Assembly: GCA_019115285.1 (NCBI GenBank)
Contig: DXDU01000108.1
Location: 1-36,538 of the forward strand
DNA length: 36,538 nucleotides
Direction: 5' to 3'
DNA from: Candidatus Acutalibacter pullistercoris
GTDB taxonomy: Bacteria; Bacillota; Clostridia; Oscillospirales; Acutalibacteraceae
Part shown: piece after piece, positions 1 through 8,602 of the stretch
How the letters are laid out: each line of letters begins with the position of its first letter
Numbering within the stretch: position 1 is the stretch's first letter
Notes under the pieces: model-generated
What the model was told of the DNA's origin: nothing
The model's database searches: none
Seen by the model: the letters and a program-made list of their open reading frames with translations, nothing else
Position numbers and translations under genes: made by a program

Positions 1-86
1 CCATGGTCACGGGACACACCATCCAGCTGTACGACGAAGTGGTCGTGGGAGGGACCAATTTGTATGATGGAAAGATCATTGAGTGA
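1..86 (+). CDS. C-terminal end of an upstream CDS cut by the window edge (possibly a HlyD-like/membrane-associated protein)
   Basis: Frame 3 reads ...MVTGHTIQLYDEVVVGGTNLYDGKIIE* and stops at 84-86, overlapping the start of the next gene; the family is a guess from the short tail and locus context. Confidence 0.4.
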   Translation, partial: MVTGHTIQLYDEVVVGGTNLYDGKIIE

Positions 87-825
87 GCGCATGGCGCAGT
101 TTGACGAGAACTACCCCCTGATCCTGGAAGAGATTGCCCGGGCCGCCAGGCTGTCCGGCCGGAAGCCCGAGGACATCACCCTGCTGGCGGCCACCAAGAC
201 CGTGCCCCTAGAGGTGATCAACCACGCCATCTCCCGCGGCCTTTCCTGCCTGGGGGAGAACCGGGTGCAGGAGCTGCTGGACAAGTACCCCGGCCTTGAC
301 AAGGACCGCTGCGACGTGCAGTTTATCGGCAGGCTGCAGACCAACAAAGTCAAGTACCTGCTGGGGAAAGTCAGCTGCATCCAGTCCGTGGACAGCATGA
401 AGCTGGCCCAGGAGATCTCCCGGCTGTGCCAGCGGGAGGGGACGGAGATGAAGATCCTGGTGGAGGTGAACATCGGCCGGGAGGAGAGCAAGGGCGGCGT
501 GCTGCCCGAGGAGCTCCTGCCCTTTCTGGAAAAGGTCTCCAAACTCCCCGGTTTGCGGGTGGACGGCCTGATGACCATCCCTCCGGTCTGTGCGCAGAAA
601 GAAGAACTTTGTCGTTATTTTTCCGAGATGCGTCAATATTATGTTGACATAGCGGCGAAAAGATTGGATAATGTAAGTATGAATTGCCTCTCTATGGGGA
701 TGTCTTCCGACTTCTCCGAGGCGATCCAGTGCGGCGCCACTATGGTGCGGGTGGGCTCTGCCCTGTTCGGAGCGCGCCAGTACCCCGCCGCCAAGGAAGA
801 GAACCTAGATCTGGGAGGTCGATAG
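64..825 (+). CDS. yggS: YggS/PLPBP-family pyridoxal phosphate homeostasis protein
   Basis: LLAATKTVPLEVINHAI, GENRVQELLDKY, FIGRLQTNKVKYLL and CLSMGMSSDFSEAIQCGATMVRVGSALFG are typical of the family; the true start may be the ATG at 91. Confidence 0.93.
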   Translation: MMERSLSERMAQFDENYPLILEEIARAARLSGRKPEDITLLAATKTVPLEVINHAISRGLSCLGENRVQELLDKYPGLDKDRCDVQFIGRLQTNKVKYLLGKVSCIQSVDSMKLAQEISRLCQREGTEMKILVEVNIGREESKGGVLPEELLPFLEKVSKLPGLRVDGLMTIPPVCAQKEELCRYFSEMRQYYVDIAAKRLDNVSMNCLSMGMSSDFSEAIQCGATMVRVGSALFGARQYPAAKEENLDLGGR

Positions 826-829
826 GGGA

Positions 830-1321
830 ATGGCAGGTTTGCTGGATCGGATCCAGAGGATGTGGAATCCTCCGGATGATGAATATGAAGACTATTACGA
901 GGACGAGCCCGTAGAGGCGGAAGAACCCCGCAGGGGCAATTACGACGAGCCCCGGCGCAGCTCTTCCTACTCCTTCGATACCTTTTCTTCCCGGGGCTCT
1001 CAAAGCGGGGGCAACCGGGTGGTGAACATCCACGCCAAGGCCCAGCTGCAGGTGGTGCTCTTCAAGCCCGTGTCCTTCGGGGAGGAGACCCGCACCATCG
1101 CCGACGAGCTCATCAAGCGCCACACGGTGGTGCTCAACCTGGAGAACACTGAGAAGGAGACTTCCCGGCGGATCGTGGACTTTTTAAGCGGCGTGGCCTA
1201 CGCCAACAACGGGAAGATCAAGCGCATCGCCACCGGCACGTTTATCATCACGCCCTACAACGTGGACCTGACCGGGGACGACGTGCTCGACGAGCTGGAA
1301 AATAACGGCCTTTACTTCTGA
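830..1321 (+). CDS. sepF: Cell division protein SepF
   Basis: C-terminal SepF domain (VVLNLENTEKETSRRIVDFLSGVAYANNGKIKRIATGTFIITPYNV); follows yggS as in ylm operons. Confidence 0.95.
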   Translation: MAGLLDRIQRMWNPPDDEYEDYYEDEPVEAEEPRRGNYDEPRRSSSYSFDTFSSRGSQSGGNRVVNIHAKAQLQVVLFKPVSFGEETRTIADELIKRHTVVLNLENTEKETSRRIVDFLSGVAYANNGKIKRIATGTFIITPYNVDLTGDDVLDELENNGLYF

Positions 1322-1324
1322 CCC

Positions 1325-2071
1325 ATGGCCCAGGATACAAGACAACTGCTGGAAGCCAAGGTCCGGGACTGCCTGCGCATGGCCCAGCGACGCCCCTGCT
1401 TTCTGGGGTTTTTGGACGAGAGCCAGCGGGCCCAGTGCCAGGACCTGCTCAAGTGGGAAAAGGGCACTAGCTTCCTGTTCTGGGGCGGCTACGACCAGGC
1501 CGAGCGCACCATGCTGGGCTTTTTCCCAGACTACCTGGAGCCCAGCGCCCAAGAGTTTCCCTTAGAGGCCGTCACCTTCCGGTACCGTGCCGGGGACAAG
1601 CTGAGCCACCGGGACTTTCTGGGGTCGTTTATGGCCCTGGGGGTGGAGCGCGACGTGCTGGGGGACATCCTGGTGGGAGAGGGCTGCTGCGTGGCCTTCC
1701 TGCGCCGGGAGATGGCGCCCTACTTTCTTGACAACATCCGGAAAATCGGCCGGGTGGGGGTCAAGGCGACCTTGGGGGCGGAAGATCCCTTGCCAGTGCG
1801 CCGGGAGTTTCAGGAGCTCTCCGGGGTGGTGGCCTCTGCCAGGCTGGACTGCATGGTGGGACTGCTGTGCCGCACCAGCCGGGAGAAGGCCGCCGGGCTC
1901 ATCACCGCCGGAGCCGTACAGCGCAACCACCGGGAGACCTACTCCCAGGGGGAGCGGGTGGAAGAGGGGGACGTGCTCTCCATTCGCAAATACGGCAAGT
2001 TTATCATCGACCAATTGGGGCCTTTGACCGCAAAAGGGCGCCTATCCGTGAAATGTAGGAAATATCAATAG
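1325..2071 (+). CDS. ylmH: YlmH-family RNA-binding protein with S4 domain
   Basis: C-terminal S4-like segment (SREKAAGLITAGAVQRNHRETYSQGERVEEGDVLSIRKYGKFII); position between sepF and divIVA. Confidence 0.88.
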   Translation: MAQDTRQLLEAKVRDCLRMAQRRPCFLGFLDESQRAQCQDLLKWEKGTSFLFWGGYDQAERTMLGFFPDYLEPSAQEFPLEAVTFRYRAGDKLSHRDFLGSFMALGVERDVLGDILVGEGCCVAFLRREMAPYFLDNIRKIGRVGVKATLGAEDPLPVRREFQELSGVVASARLDCMVGLLCRTSREKAAGLITAGAVQRNHRETYSQGERVEEGDVLSIRKYGKFIIDQLGPLTAKGRLSVKCRKYQ

Positions 2072-2084
2072 GGGGATCCAGACA

Positions 2085-2984
2085 ATGCTCACAGTGAAAG
2101 AGATCAACGAGATCAGTTTCGGAAAGGCCGGCTTCTCCGGTTACAAGCCGGAGGATGTGGACAACTTCATCGACGAAGTGGTGGAGTCTTTCCAGCAGCT
2201 CCAGGCCGAGCGGGACGCCGCGGTGAAGGAGGCCAAAGGCCTGGCCGCCCAGAACGCGGAACTGGCCGCCAAAAACGCCGAGGCCCAGCAGAAGCTGTCC
2301 ATCCTGGCCCAGAAGGTGGAGTCCTACCGGGCTGAGGAGGACGGCATCAAGGAGGCCCTGCTCAGCGCCCAACGCCTGGCCAAGGACTCCCTCCAGGAGG
2401 CCAAGGACAAGGCGGAGGTCATCGTGGCCGACGCCGAGACCAACGCCCGCCGGATGATGGACGACGCCAAGACTGACGCCGCCAAAGCCGCTCGGGAGTA
2501 CATGGACCAGGCCGACAAGAAGAAGGCCGAGCTGGAGGAGATCAAGCGGCAGGTGTCCGCGTTCCGGGTCTCCCTGCTGGAGATGTACAAAAAGCACCTG
2601 GAGGCCATCAACCACATCCCCACCTTTCGGGTAAAGGAGGAGAAGCCCCAGCAGGCCGCCCCCGTCCAGAAGGCAGAGCCCAAGGCTGAACCCCAGCCCG
2701 AACCTGACCCCGAACCGGCCCAGCCCGCTCCCGAACCGGTCCCGGAGATGGTGGTGCAGCCCCTGGAAGCTCCCCAGGAGCCCACGCTGGAGGATAAGGT
2801 GGACTACTCCCAGGAGCAGACCGGCCCCATGGAGGAGCAGGACCTGAGCTCTGTGGGCATCGATCTCAACGCCTACAGCGACATTCCCGAGTCCTTAAAG
2901 CGGGAGAAGAGCTCTCACTTCAGCAATTTGGAATTCGGCGACAACGTGGACCTGGAAGGCCTGAGCCGGAAGAAGAAAAAATAA
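2085..2984 (+). CDS. divIVA: DivIVA domain-containing protein with Pro/Glu-rich C-terminal linker
   Basis: N-terminal MLTVKEINEISFGKAGFSGYKPEDVDNFIDEV followed by coiled coil; locus context. Confidence 0.92.
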   Translation: MLTVKEINEISFGKAGFSGYKPEDVDNFIDEVVESFQQLQAERDAAVKEAKGLAAQNAELAAKNAEAQQKLSILAQKVESYRAEEDGIKEALLSAQRLAKDSLQEAKDKAEVIVADAETNARRMMDDAKTDAAKAAREYMDQADKKKAELEEIKRQVSAFRVSLLEMYKKHLEAINHIPTFRVKEEKPQQAAPVQKAEPKAEPQPEPDPEPAQPAPEPVPEMVVQPLEAPQEPTLEDKVDYSQEQTGPMEEQDLSSVGIDLNAYSDIPESLKREKSSHFSNLEFGDNVDLEGLSRKKKK

Positions 2985-2998
2985 AACCAGCGAAAAGG

Positions 2999-3026
2999 GA
3001 GGCGCAAGTGGATTTGCGCCTCTTTT
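2999..3026 (+). terminator. Intrinsic terminator after divIVA
   Basis: GAGGCGCAA-gtggat-TTGCGCCTC followed by TTTT. Confidence 0.75.
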
Positions 3027-3062
3027 CTCCACCAGGCAGGTGGGGAGGAAAAGGAGATCGCG

Positions 3063-3593
3063 TTGAGAGACACGGAAAAGAGAAACTGGGCGCCTGTCCT
3101 GTCCCTGCTGGGGGCGGTGGTCCTGCTGGCAGCGGACCAGGCCACCAAGCGCTGGGCCCTGGCTGCCCTGAAGCCCGCCAACGCCCCCATGACCATCATA
3201 GACGGCCTGCTGGAGTTCTTCTACGTGGAGAACCGGGGCATGGCCTTTGGGCTGCTGCAAAATAAAATCTGGTTCGTGCTGCCGGTGACGGTGGTCCTGT
3301 CGGCGGTGATCCTCATCCTGCTGTTCCGGTACCAGAGCCACAGCTTCCTCAGCTACGCCGCCGGGGCCCTGCTGCTCTCCGGGGCGGTGGGGAACTTGCT
3401 GGACCGCCTGTTTTACGGCTATGTGGTGGACTTCATCCACGTGCTGTTCTTCCCCTATATCTTCAACTTTGCCGACTGCTGCATCACGGTGGGGGCGGTG
3501 CTGCTGGTGTTCCACTTCCTGTTTTTCGCCGAGCAGAAATCTCCGCCGCCGCTGCGCCACGCCCAGGGGAAGACCCCCGAGGAAAAGCCGTGA
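3063..3593 (+). CDS. lspA: Signal peptidase II (lipoprotein signal peptidase)
   Basis: VVLLAADQATKRWAL, VENRGMAFGLLQ, GNLLDRLFYGYVVDFIHV; TTG start with upstream AAGGAGA. Confidence 0.95.
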   Translation: MRDTEKRNWAPVLSLLGAVVLLAADQATKRWALAALKPANAPMTIIDGLLEFFYVENRGMAFGLLQNKIWFVLPVTVVLSAVILILLFRYQSHSFLSYAAGALLLSGAVGNLLDRLFYGYVVDFIHVLFFPYIFNFADCCITVGAVLLVFHFLFFAEQKSPPPLRHAQGKTPEEKP

Positions 3594-4519
3594 GCCGGGA
3601 GATCCGCCTGACGGTGGGGGAGGAGGGCCAGCGCCTGGACAAGCTCCTGTCCAGGGAGCTGCCGGAGCTTTCCCGGTCGGCCCTGCAGTCTCTCATCGCC
3701 AAAGGCTGCGTGACCAGCGGCGGGAAGGCCCTTTCCAAAAGCGCCAAGCTCCCCTTGGGGCAAGAGGTGACCGTGCTGCTGCCCGCTCCCGCCCCCTTGG
3801 AAGTGGAGGCCCAGAACATTCCCCTGGACATCGTCTACGAGGACGGGGACCTGCTGGTGGTAAATAAACCCAAGGGCATCGTGGTCCACCCCGCGCCGGG
3901 GAACCCGGACGGCACCTTGGTCAACGCCCTGCTGTACCACTGCGGGGAGAGCCTCTCCGGGATCAACGGGGTGATTCGGCCGGGGATCGTCCACCGCATC
4001 GACAAAGACACCAGCGGTTTGCTGATCGTGGCCAAAAACGACACAGCCCACCAAAAGCTGGCGGAGCAGATTCAGGCCCACAGCTTTACCCGGGAATACC
4101 GGGCCATCGTCTACGGCAACTTCAAAGAGGAGGCGGGGACGGTGGACCAGCCTCTGGGCCGCCACCCCACAGACCGGAAGAAAATGGCGGTGCTGCCCCA
4201 TTCCCCCACAGCCCGCCGGGCGGTGACCCACTACTTTTTGGAAGAGAACCTGCCGGGCTTTGCCTATCTCCGGCTGCGGCTGGAGACGGGACGCACCCAC
4301 CAGATCCGGGTGCACATGGCCTACCTGGGTCACCCCGTGGCCGGGGACCCGGTGTACGGGCCTAAGAAAGTGCTGAGCTTTCTCCAGGGCCAGTGCCTCC
4401 ACGCGGGGATGATCGGCTTTGTCCATCCCCGCACCGGGGAATACCTGGAGTTTACCGCCCCATTGCCCCCATATTTCATCGAGTTTTTAGAGAAGCTGAG
4501 GAGAGAGGGATCACGGTGA
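3590..4519 (+). CDS. rluD: RluD-family 23S rRNA pseudouridine synthase
   Basis: S4 domain at N-terminus, HRIDKDTSGLLIVAKN and GRTHQIRVHMAYLGHPVAGDPVYG motifs; GTG start overlaps the lspA stop (GTGA). Confidence 0.93.
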   Translation: MSREIRLTVGEEGQRLDKLLSRELPELSRSALQSLIAKGCVTSGGKALSKSAKLPLGQEVTVLLPAPAPLEVEAQNIPLDIVYEDGDLLVVNKPKGIVVHPAPGNPDGTLVNALLYHCGESLSGINGVIRPGIVHRIDKDTSGLLIVAKNDTAHQKLAEQIQAHSFTREYRAIVYGNFKEEAGTVDQPLGRHPTDRKKMAVLPHSPTARRAVTHYFLEENLPGFAYLRLRLETGRTHQIRVHMAYLGHPVAGDPVYGPKKVLSFLQGQCLHAGMIGFVHPRTGEYLEFTAPLPPYFIEFLEKLRREGSR

Positions 4520-4977
4520 AACCGGAACAGTTTATCCGCGCTACGTTGATCTTGCTGGTGGCTGCCGTCATCTGCTTCGCGCTGGTGCCGGTGTACACCG
4601 TGCGCCCCATTGAGATCGTAGAGGTGGTAAACCAAGTGACGGTGGTGCCCACTCCCACCCCAAAGCCCAGCCCTTCGCCGTCGCCCACGCCCCAGCCTCA
4701 GACCCAGACCGCCGGGCAGGTGGTGTATTACTGGGAGACCGTCCCCGCGGAAGAGGAGGAGGGCCCCCAGGAGGTGCTGGTGGAGAAGAGTATCAACATC
4801 AACACCGCCACGGTGGAAGAGCTTGACTTGCTCCCGGGGATCGGGCCGGTGCTGGCCCAGCGGATCGTGGAGTACCGGGAGCAGAACAACGGCTTCTACG
4901 ACACCTACGAGCTGGTGGAGGTCAGCGGCATAGGGGACAAGACTTACGCAAAGCTGGAGCCTTACGTGTACGTGTGA
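4516..4977 (+). CDS. ComEA-like helix-hairpin-helix DNA-binding protein with N-terminal membrane segment
   Basis: GTG start at 4516 in frame with the ORF listed from 4393; TM segment, Pro-rich linker, then SININTATVEELDLLPGIGPVLAQRIVEYREQNNGF (HhH). Confidence 0.85.
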   Translation: MKPEQFIRATLILLVAAVICFALVPVYTVRPIEIVEVVNQVTVVPTPTPKPSPSPSPTPQPQTQTAGQVVYYWETVPAEEEEGPQEVLVEKSININTATVEELDLLPGIGPVLAQRIVEYREQNNGFYDTYELVEVSGIGDKTYAKLEPYVYV

Positions 4978-4984
4978 ACAAAAC

Positions 4985-5022
4985 GAGCCGGGACCTTCCC
5001 TTTCGGGAGGCCCCGGCTCTTT
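4985..5022. terminator. Terminator hairpin between convergent comEA-like and uvrA-like genes
   Basis: GAGCCGGG...CCCGGCTC stem with inner TTCCC/GGGA pairing, then CTTT. Confidence 0.65.
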
Positions 5023-5028
5023 GCTGTA

Positions 5029-7503
5029 TTATAAATACCGCCCTGTGACGCTGTTGGGGTCCCGCCGGATCTGGGCCGGGGGCCCCGCCGCCACGATCCT
5101 GCCCCCGTCCTTGCCCCCGCCTGGGCCCATGTCGATGAGGTAATCGGCGCTTCGGATTAAATCCAGGTCGTGCTCGATGACCACCAGGGTGGCCCCCTGG
5201 TCCAGCAGGGAGCGGAACACCTGGAGGAGCACCTGGACGTCCAAGGGGTGCAGGCCGATGGTGGGCTCGTCGAAGACGAACAGGGAGTCGTGCTGGGCCT
5301 TTCCCATCTCGCTGGCAAGCTTCAGCCGCTGGGCCTCGCCCCCGGAAAGGCTGGGAGTCTCCTCACCCAGGGTGAGATACCCCAGGCCCAGGTCTTTGAG
5401 GACCTGGAGCTTCTGCCGCACCGAGGGGAGCTCCCGGCAGAATTCCAAGGCGTCGGCCACGTCCATGGCCATCAGTTTCGGCAGGGAACAGCGCTCTCCG
5501 GCCTTGTTCTCCAATGTCACCAGGGAGGCCTCCTTCCCATACCGGGAGCCTTTGCAGTCCGGGCAGGGGATGGTCACGTCTGGGAGGAATTGTACGTCCA
5601 GGTCCACCACCCCGGTGCCGTCGCAGCCGGGGCAGCGGAGTTTCCCCGTGTTGTAGGAGAAGTCCCCGGCCCGCAGGCCACGTTCTTTGGCCCCTGGAGT
5701 TTTGGCGAAAAGCTTTCGCAGCTCGTCGTGGACGCCGGCGTAGGTGGCCACAGTGGAGCGCACATTGATGCCAATGGGCGTGGCGTCGATGAGCTTCACG
5801 TTCCGTATCCCCGGGGCCTGTATCTCCCGGACGGGAGAAGGCAGGGGAGCCCCCTGGGCAGAAGCCGCCAGGCCGGGCACCAGACTCTCCAGCACCAGGG
5901 TGGTCTTGCCGGAGCCGGAGACCCCGGTCACCGCCGTCAGCTTTCCCTTGGGCAGGTCCACCTCCAGGGGCTGCACCGTGTGGAGCGGCCCGGTGGACAG
6001 GTGGATCTTCCCCTGGGCGAACAGGGCTTCCTCCGGCTCCTCTCCCAACGCCGGGGCGGGGTGCTTTGCCAAAAAGGGCCCGATCTGGGAGCTGGGGGAC
6101 TTCACCAGGTCTCCCACGGTGCCCTCTCCCATGACGTAGCCCCCTTTGGCCCCGGCCTCCGGCCCCAGTTCGATGATCCAGTCAGCCTCCCCCAGGATCT
6201 GGGTGTCGTGGTCCACCAGGATCACGGAGTTGCCGTCGGCCACCAGGTCCCGCATCACCCCGGTGAGGCCCACGATGTTGGAGGGGTGCAGGCCGATAGA
6301 GGGCTCATCCAGCACGTAGAGGACCCCGGTGGTGCGGTTGCGCACCGCCCGGGCCAGCTGCATCCGCTGGCGCTCCCCTGTGGACAAGGTGGCGGAGGCC
6401 CGGTCCAGGGACAGGTACCCCAGGCCCAGGTCCAGCAGCCGCCTGGCCGCCCCCAGGAACGAGGCGCAGATGCTCTCCGCCAGAGGCCCCATCTCCCGGG
6501 GCAGGGAGCAGGGGACCTGCCCCACCCAGTCCATCAGCTGGGAGAGGGGCAGGGTACAGGCCTCCGCCAGGGAGATCCCCTGGAGCAGGGGCGCCCTGGC
6601 CTCTTCGCTGAGCCTGGTGCCCTGGCAGTGGGGGCACACGTCCTCCTTTAAAAACTTCTCCACCCGCTTCATGCCCTTTTCGTCCTTTACCTTGGACAGG
6701 GCGTTCTCCACGGTGTACACGGCGCTGTAATAGGTGAAGTCCAGCTCCGCGGCGTCGTTGGAGTTCTTGGGCTTGTAGAAGATGTGCTTCTTCACCGCCG
6801 GCCCGTCAAAGACAATCTGCCGCTCCTCCTCCGTCAGCTCCCGGAAGGGCACGTGGGTGCGCACTCCCATGGCCCGGCACACGTCGGTCATCAGGGACCA
6901 CATCAGCGTTTTCCAGGGCAGCACCGCCCCCTCATCGATGGACAAGCTCTCGTCGGGAACTAAGGAGGCCCGGTCTACCGTGCGCACCACGCCGGTGCCC
7001 CCGCAGGTCCGGCAGGCGCCCTGGGAGTTGAACGCCAGCTCCTCGGCGGAGGGGGCGTGAAAGACCGCCCCGCACTGGGGGCAGACCAGGGCTTTCCCGG
7101 CGGCCACATCCAGGGTAGGGGGGAGGTAGTGGCCGTTGGGGCACCGGTGGCTGGCAAGCCTTGAGTAAAGCAGCCGCAGGGAGTTGAGCAGTTCCGTCCC
7201 GGTGCCGAAGGTACTGCGGATGCCAGGCACCCCAGGCCGCTGGCGCAGGGCCAGGGCCGCGGGGACGTAGCGCACCTCCTCCACCGCCGCCTGGGAGGCC
7301 TGGGTCATTCGCCGCCGGGTGTAGGTGGACAGGGCCTCCAAGTACCGGCGGGAGCCTTCGGCGTACAGCACGCCCAGGGCCAGGGAGGACTTCCCCGAGC
7401 CGGAGACCCCGGCAATCCCCACAATCTGGTGGAGGGGGATCTCCAGGTCGATGTTCTTTAAGTTGTGGACTTTCGCCCCTTTGACAAGTATCTTCTGGAT
7501 CAT
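5029..7503 (-). CDS. Short UvrA-family ABC ATPase (UvrA paralog, 824 aa)
   Basis: Two Walker A regions (GVSGSGKSSLALGVLYAEG, GVSGSGKTTLVLESL), two ABC signatures (LSTGERQRMQLARA, LSGGEAQRLKLASEM), CxxC zinc-finger-like pairs. Confidence 0.92.
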   Translation of the reverse strand: MIQKILVKGAKVHNLKNIDLEIPLHQIVGIAGVSGSGKSSLALGVLYAEGSRRYLEALSTYTRRRMTQASQAAVEEVRYVPAALALRQRPGVPGIRSTFGTGTELLNSLRLLYSRLASHRCPNGHYLPPTLDVAAGKALVCPQCGAVFHAPSAEELAFNSQGACRTCGGTGVVRTVDRASLVPDESLSIDEGAVLPWKTLMWSLMTDVCRAMGVRTHVPFRELTEEERQIVFDGPAVKKHIFYKPKNSNDAAELDFTYYSAVYTVENALSKVKDEKGMKRVEKFLKEDVCPHCQGTRLSEEARAPLLQGISLAEACTLPLSQLMDWVGQVPCSLPREMGPLAESICASFLGAARRLLDLGLGYLSLDRASATLSTGERQRMQLARAVRNRTTGVLYVLDEPSIGLHPSNIVGLTGVMRDLVADGNSVILVDHDTQILGEADWIIELGPEAGAKGGYVMGEGTVGDLVKSPSSQIGPFLAKHPAPALGEEPEEALFAQGKIHLSTGPLHTVQPLEVDLPKGKLTAVTGVSGSGKTTLVLESLVPGLAASAQGAPLPSPVREIQAPGIRNVKLIDATPIGINVRSTVATYAGVHDELRKLFAKTPGAKERGLRAGDFSYNTGKLRCPGCDGTGVVDLDVQFLPDVTIPCPDCKGSRYGKEASLVTLENKAGERCSLPKLMAMDVADALEFCRELPSVRQKLQVLKDLGLGYLTLGEETPSLSGGEAQRLKLASEMGKAQHDSLFVFDEPTIGLHPLDVQVLLQVFRSLLDQGATLVVIEHDLDLIRSADYLIDMGPGGGKDGGRIVAAGPPAQIRRDPNSVTGRYL

Positions 7504-7523
7504 AGGCGCCTCTCTTTGAGAGG

Positions 7524-7556
7524 GAAAAAGAGCGGCACAACCAAAGGCTGTGCCGG
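7524..7556 (-). terminator. Terminator hairpin between the Gfo/Idh gene and the uvrA paralog
   Basis: Minus strand CGGCACAGCC-TTT-GGTTGTGCCG then CTCTTTTT. Confidence 0.75.
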
Positions 7557-7591
7557 CTCCTTCCCTTCCCGGGGAATGTTCTCGATGGTGT

Positions 7592-8602
7592 TCAGGCCTG
7601 GTCGCTGGGGAAGCGGATGCCTCCCTGCCGCCGGAGGGCCTCCAGCAGCTCGGCCACGTCCAGGGCCAGGGAGCAGCACCGCTGGTACTCCTCCCTGGTC
7701 TCTTCCGGCTGGGTGATGTACCGGTAGAAGTCCTTGGCCTCCCAGCCCATGAGCTTATACTTGGCGTCCCCGCCGTAGAGCCGCTGCACAGAGCCGTCCT
7801 TGCGCCACAGGGAGATGGTGTCCAGCCGGCTGATGGAGCTGACCCGCACCGTGCCCTGAGGGCCTTGGAAATCGGTGTCGGCCCCTGCCTGGCCCAGTTT
7901 GGAATAGGTCAAGGTCACCAGCTTGTCGGGGTAGCGCAATGTGACCACCCCGGCCCCGTCGGCGCCGGAGCCCAGCATCAGGGGGTGGATCTGGAAGCTC
8001 TCCGGCTTGCCGAAGAGGGTCAGAGCAGGGTAGAGGCAGTAGACCCCCAAATCCATCAGGGCCCCGGTCTCCAGGGCGGGGTTGAAGATGTTGGGCAGCT
8101 CCCCTGCCAGATAGGCGTCCAGCTTGGAGGAGCGCTGGCAGAAGTCGATCTTCGCCAGGGACACGGTGCCAATCTGGGCAAGGGCCTCCTCCAAGATCTT
8201 CCGCTGGGGCAGGTGCAGGAACATGATGGCCTCCAGGAACACGGCGTTTCGCTCGTTGGCGATGGCCTGGAGCTCCTCCACCTGGGCCTTGTGGGAGCAC
8301 AGGGGCTTTTCGCAAATCACGTGTTTGCCCTGTTCCAGCAGGGTCTTGCAGTGCTGGTAGTGGAGGGCGTTGGGGCTGGCAACGTACACGGCGTCGATCT
8401 CCGGGCAGGCGGCCAGGTCCTCCACCGAGGTGAAGGTGAGCCGGGCGCCGTGCTTTTTGGCGTACTCCTGTGCCCGCTCCTCGGTGCGGGAGTAGACGCC
8501 GGCCAGCTCCCACAGGCCGCTGTCCAGCGCCCCGCGGATATAGGAATCGGTGATCCAGCCGGACCCGATGGTGGCAAATCGCAGCATGGGCTCACTCCTC
8601 AC
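7592..8602 (-). CDS. Gfo/Idh/MocA-family oxidoreductase
   Basis: N-terminal Rossmann region, DAVYVASPNALHYQHCKTLLEQGKHVICEKPLC motif, C-terminal family-like region. Confidence 0.93.
   Translation of the reverse strand: MRSEPMLRFATIGSGWITDSYIRGALDSGLWELAGVYSRTEERAQEYAKKHGARLTFTSVEDLAACPEIDAVYVASPNALHYQHCKTLLEQGKHVICEKPLCSHKAQVEELQAIANERNAVFLEAIMFLHLPQRKILEEALAQIGTVSLAKIDFCQRSSKLDAYLAGELPNIFNPALETGALMDLGVYCLYPALTLFGKPESFQIHPLMLGSGADGAGVVTLRYPDKLVTLTYSKLGQAGADTDFQGPQGTVRVSSISRLDTISLWRKDGSVQRLYGGDAKYKLMGWEAKDFYRYITQPEETREEYQRCCSLALDVAELLEALRRQGGIRFPSDQA

Noticed and set aside
5170-6651. 493-aa plus-strand ORF
   Set aside because: Antisense to the UvrA paralog; repetitive Gly/His/Gln composition with no family signature.
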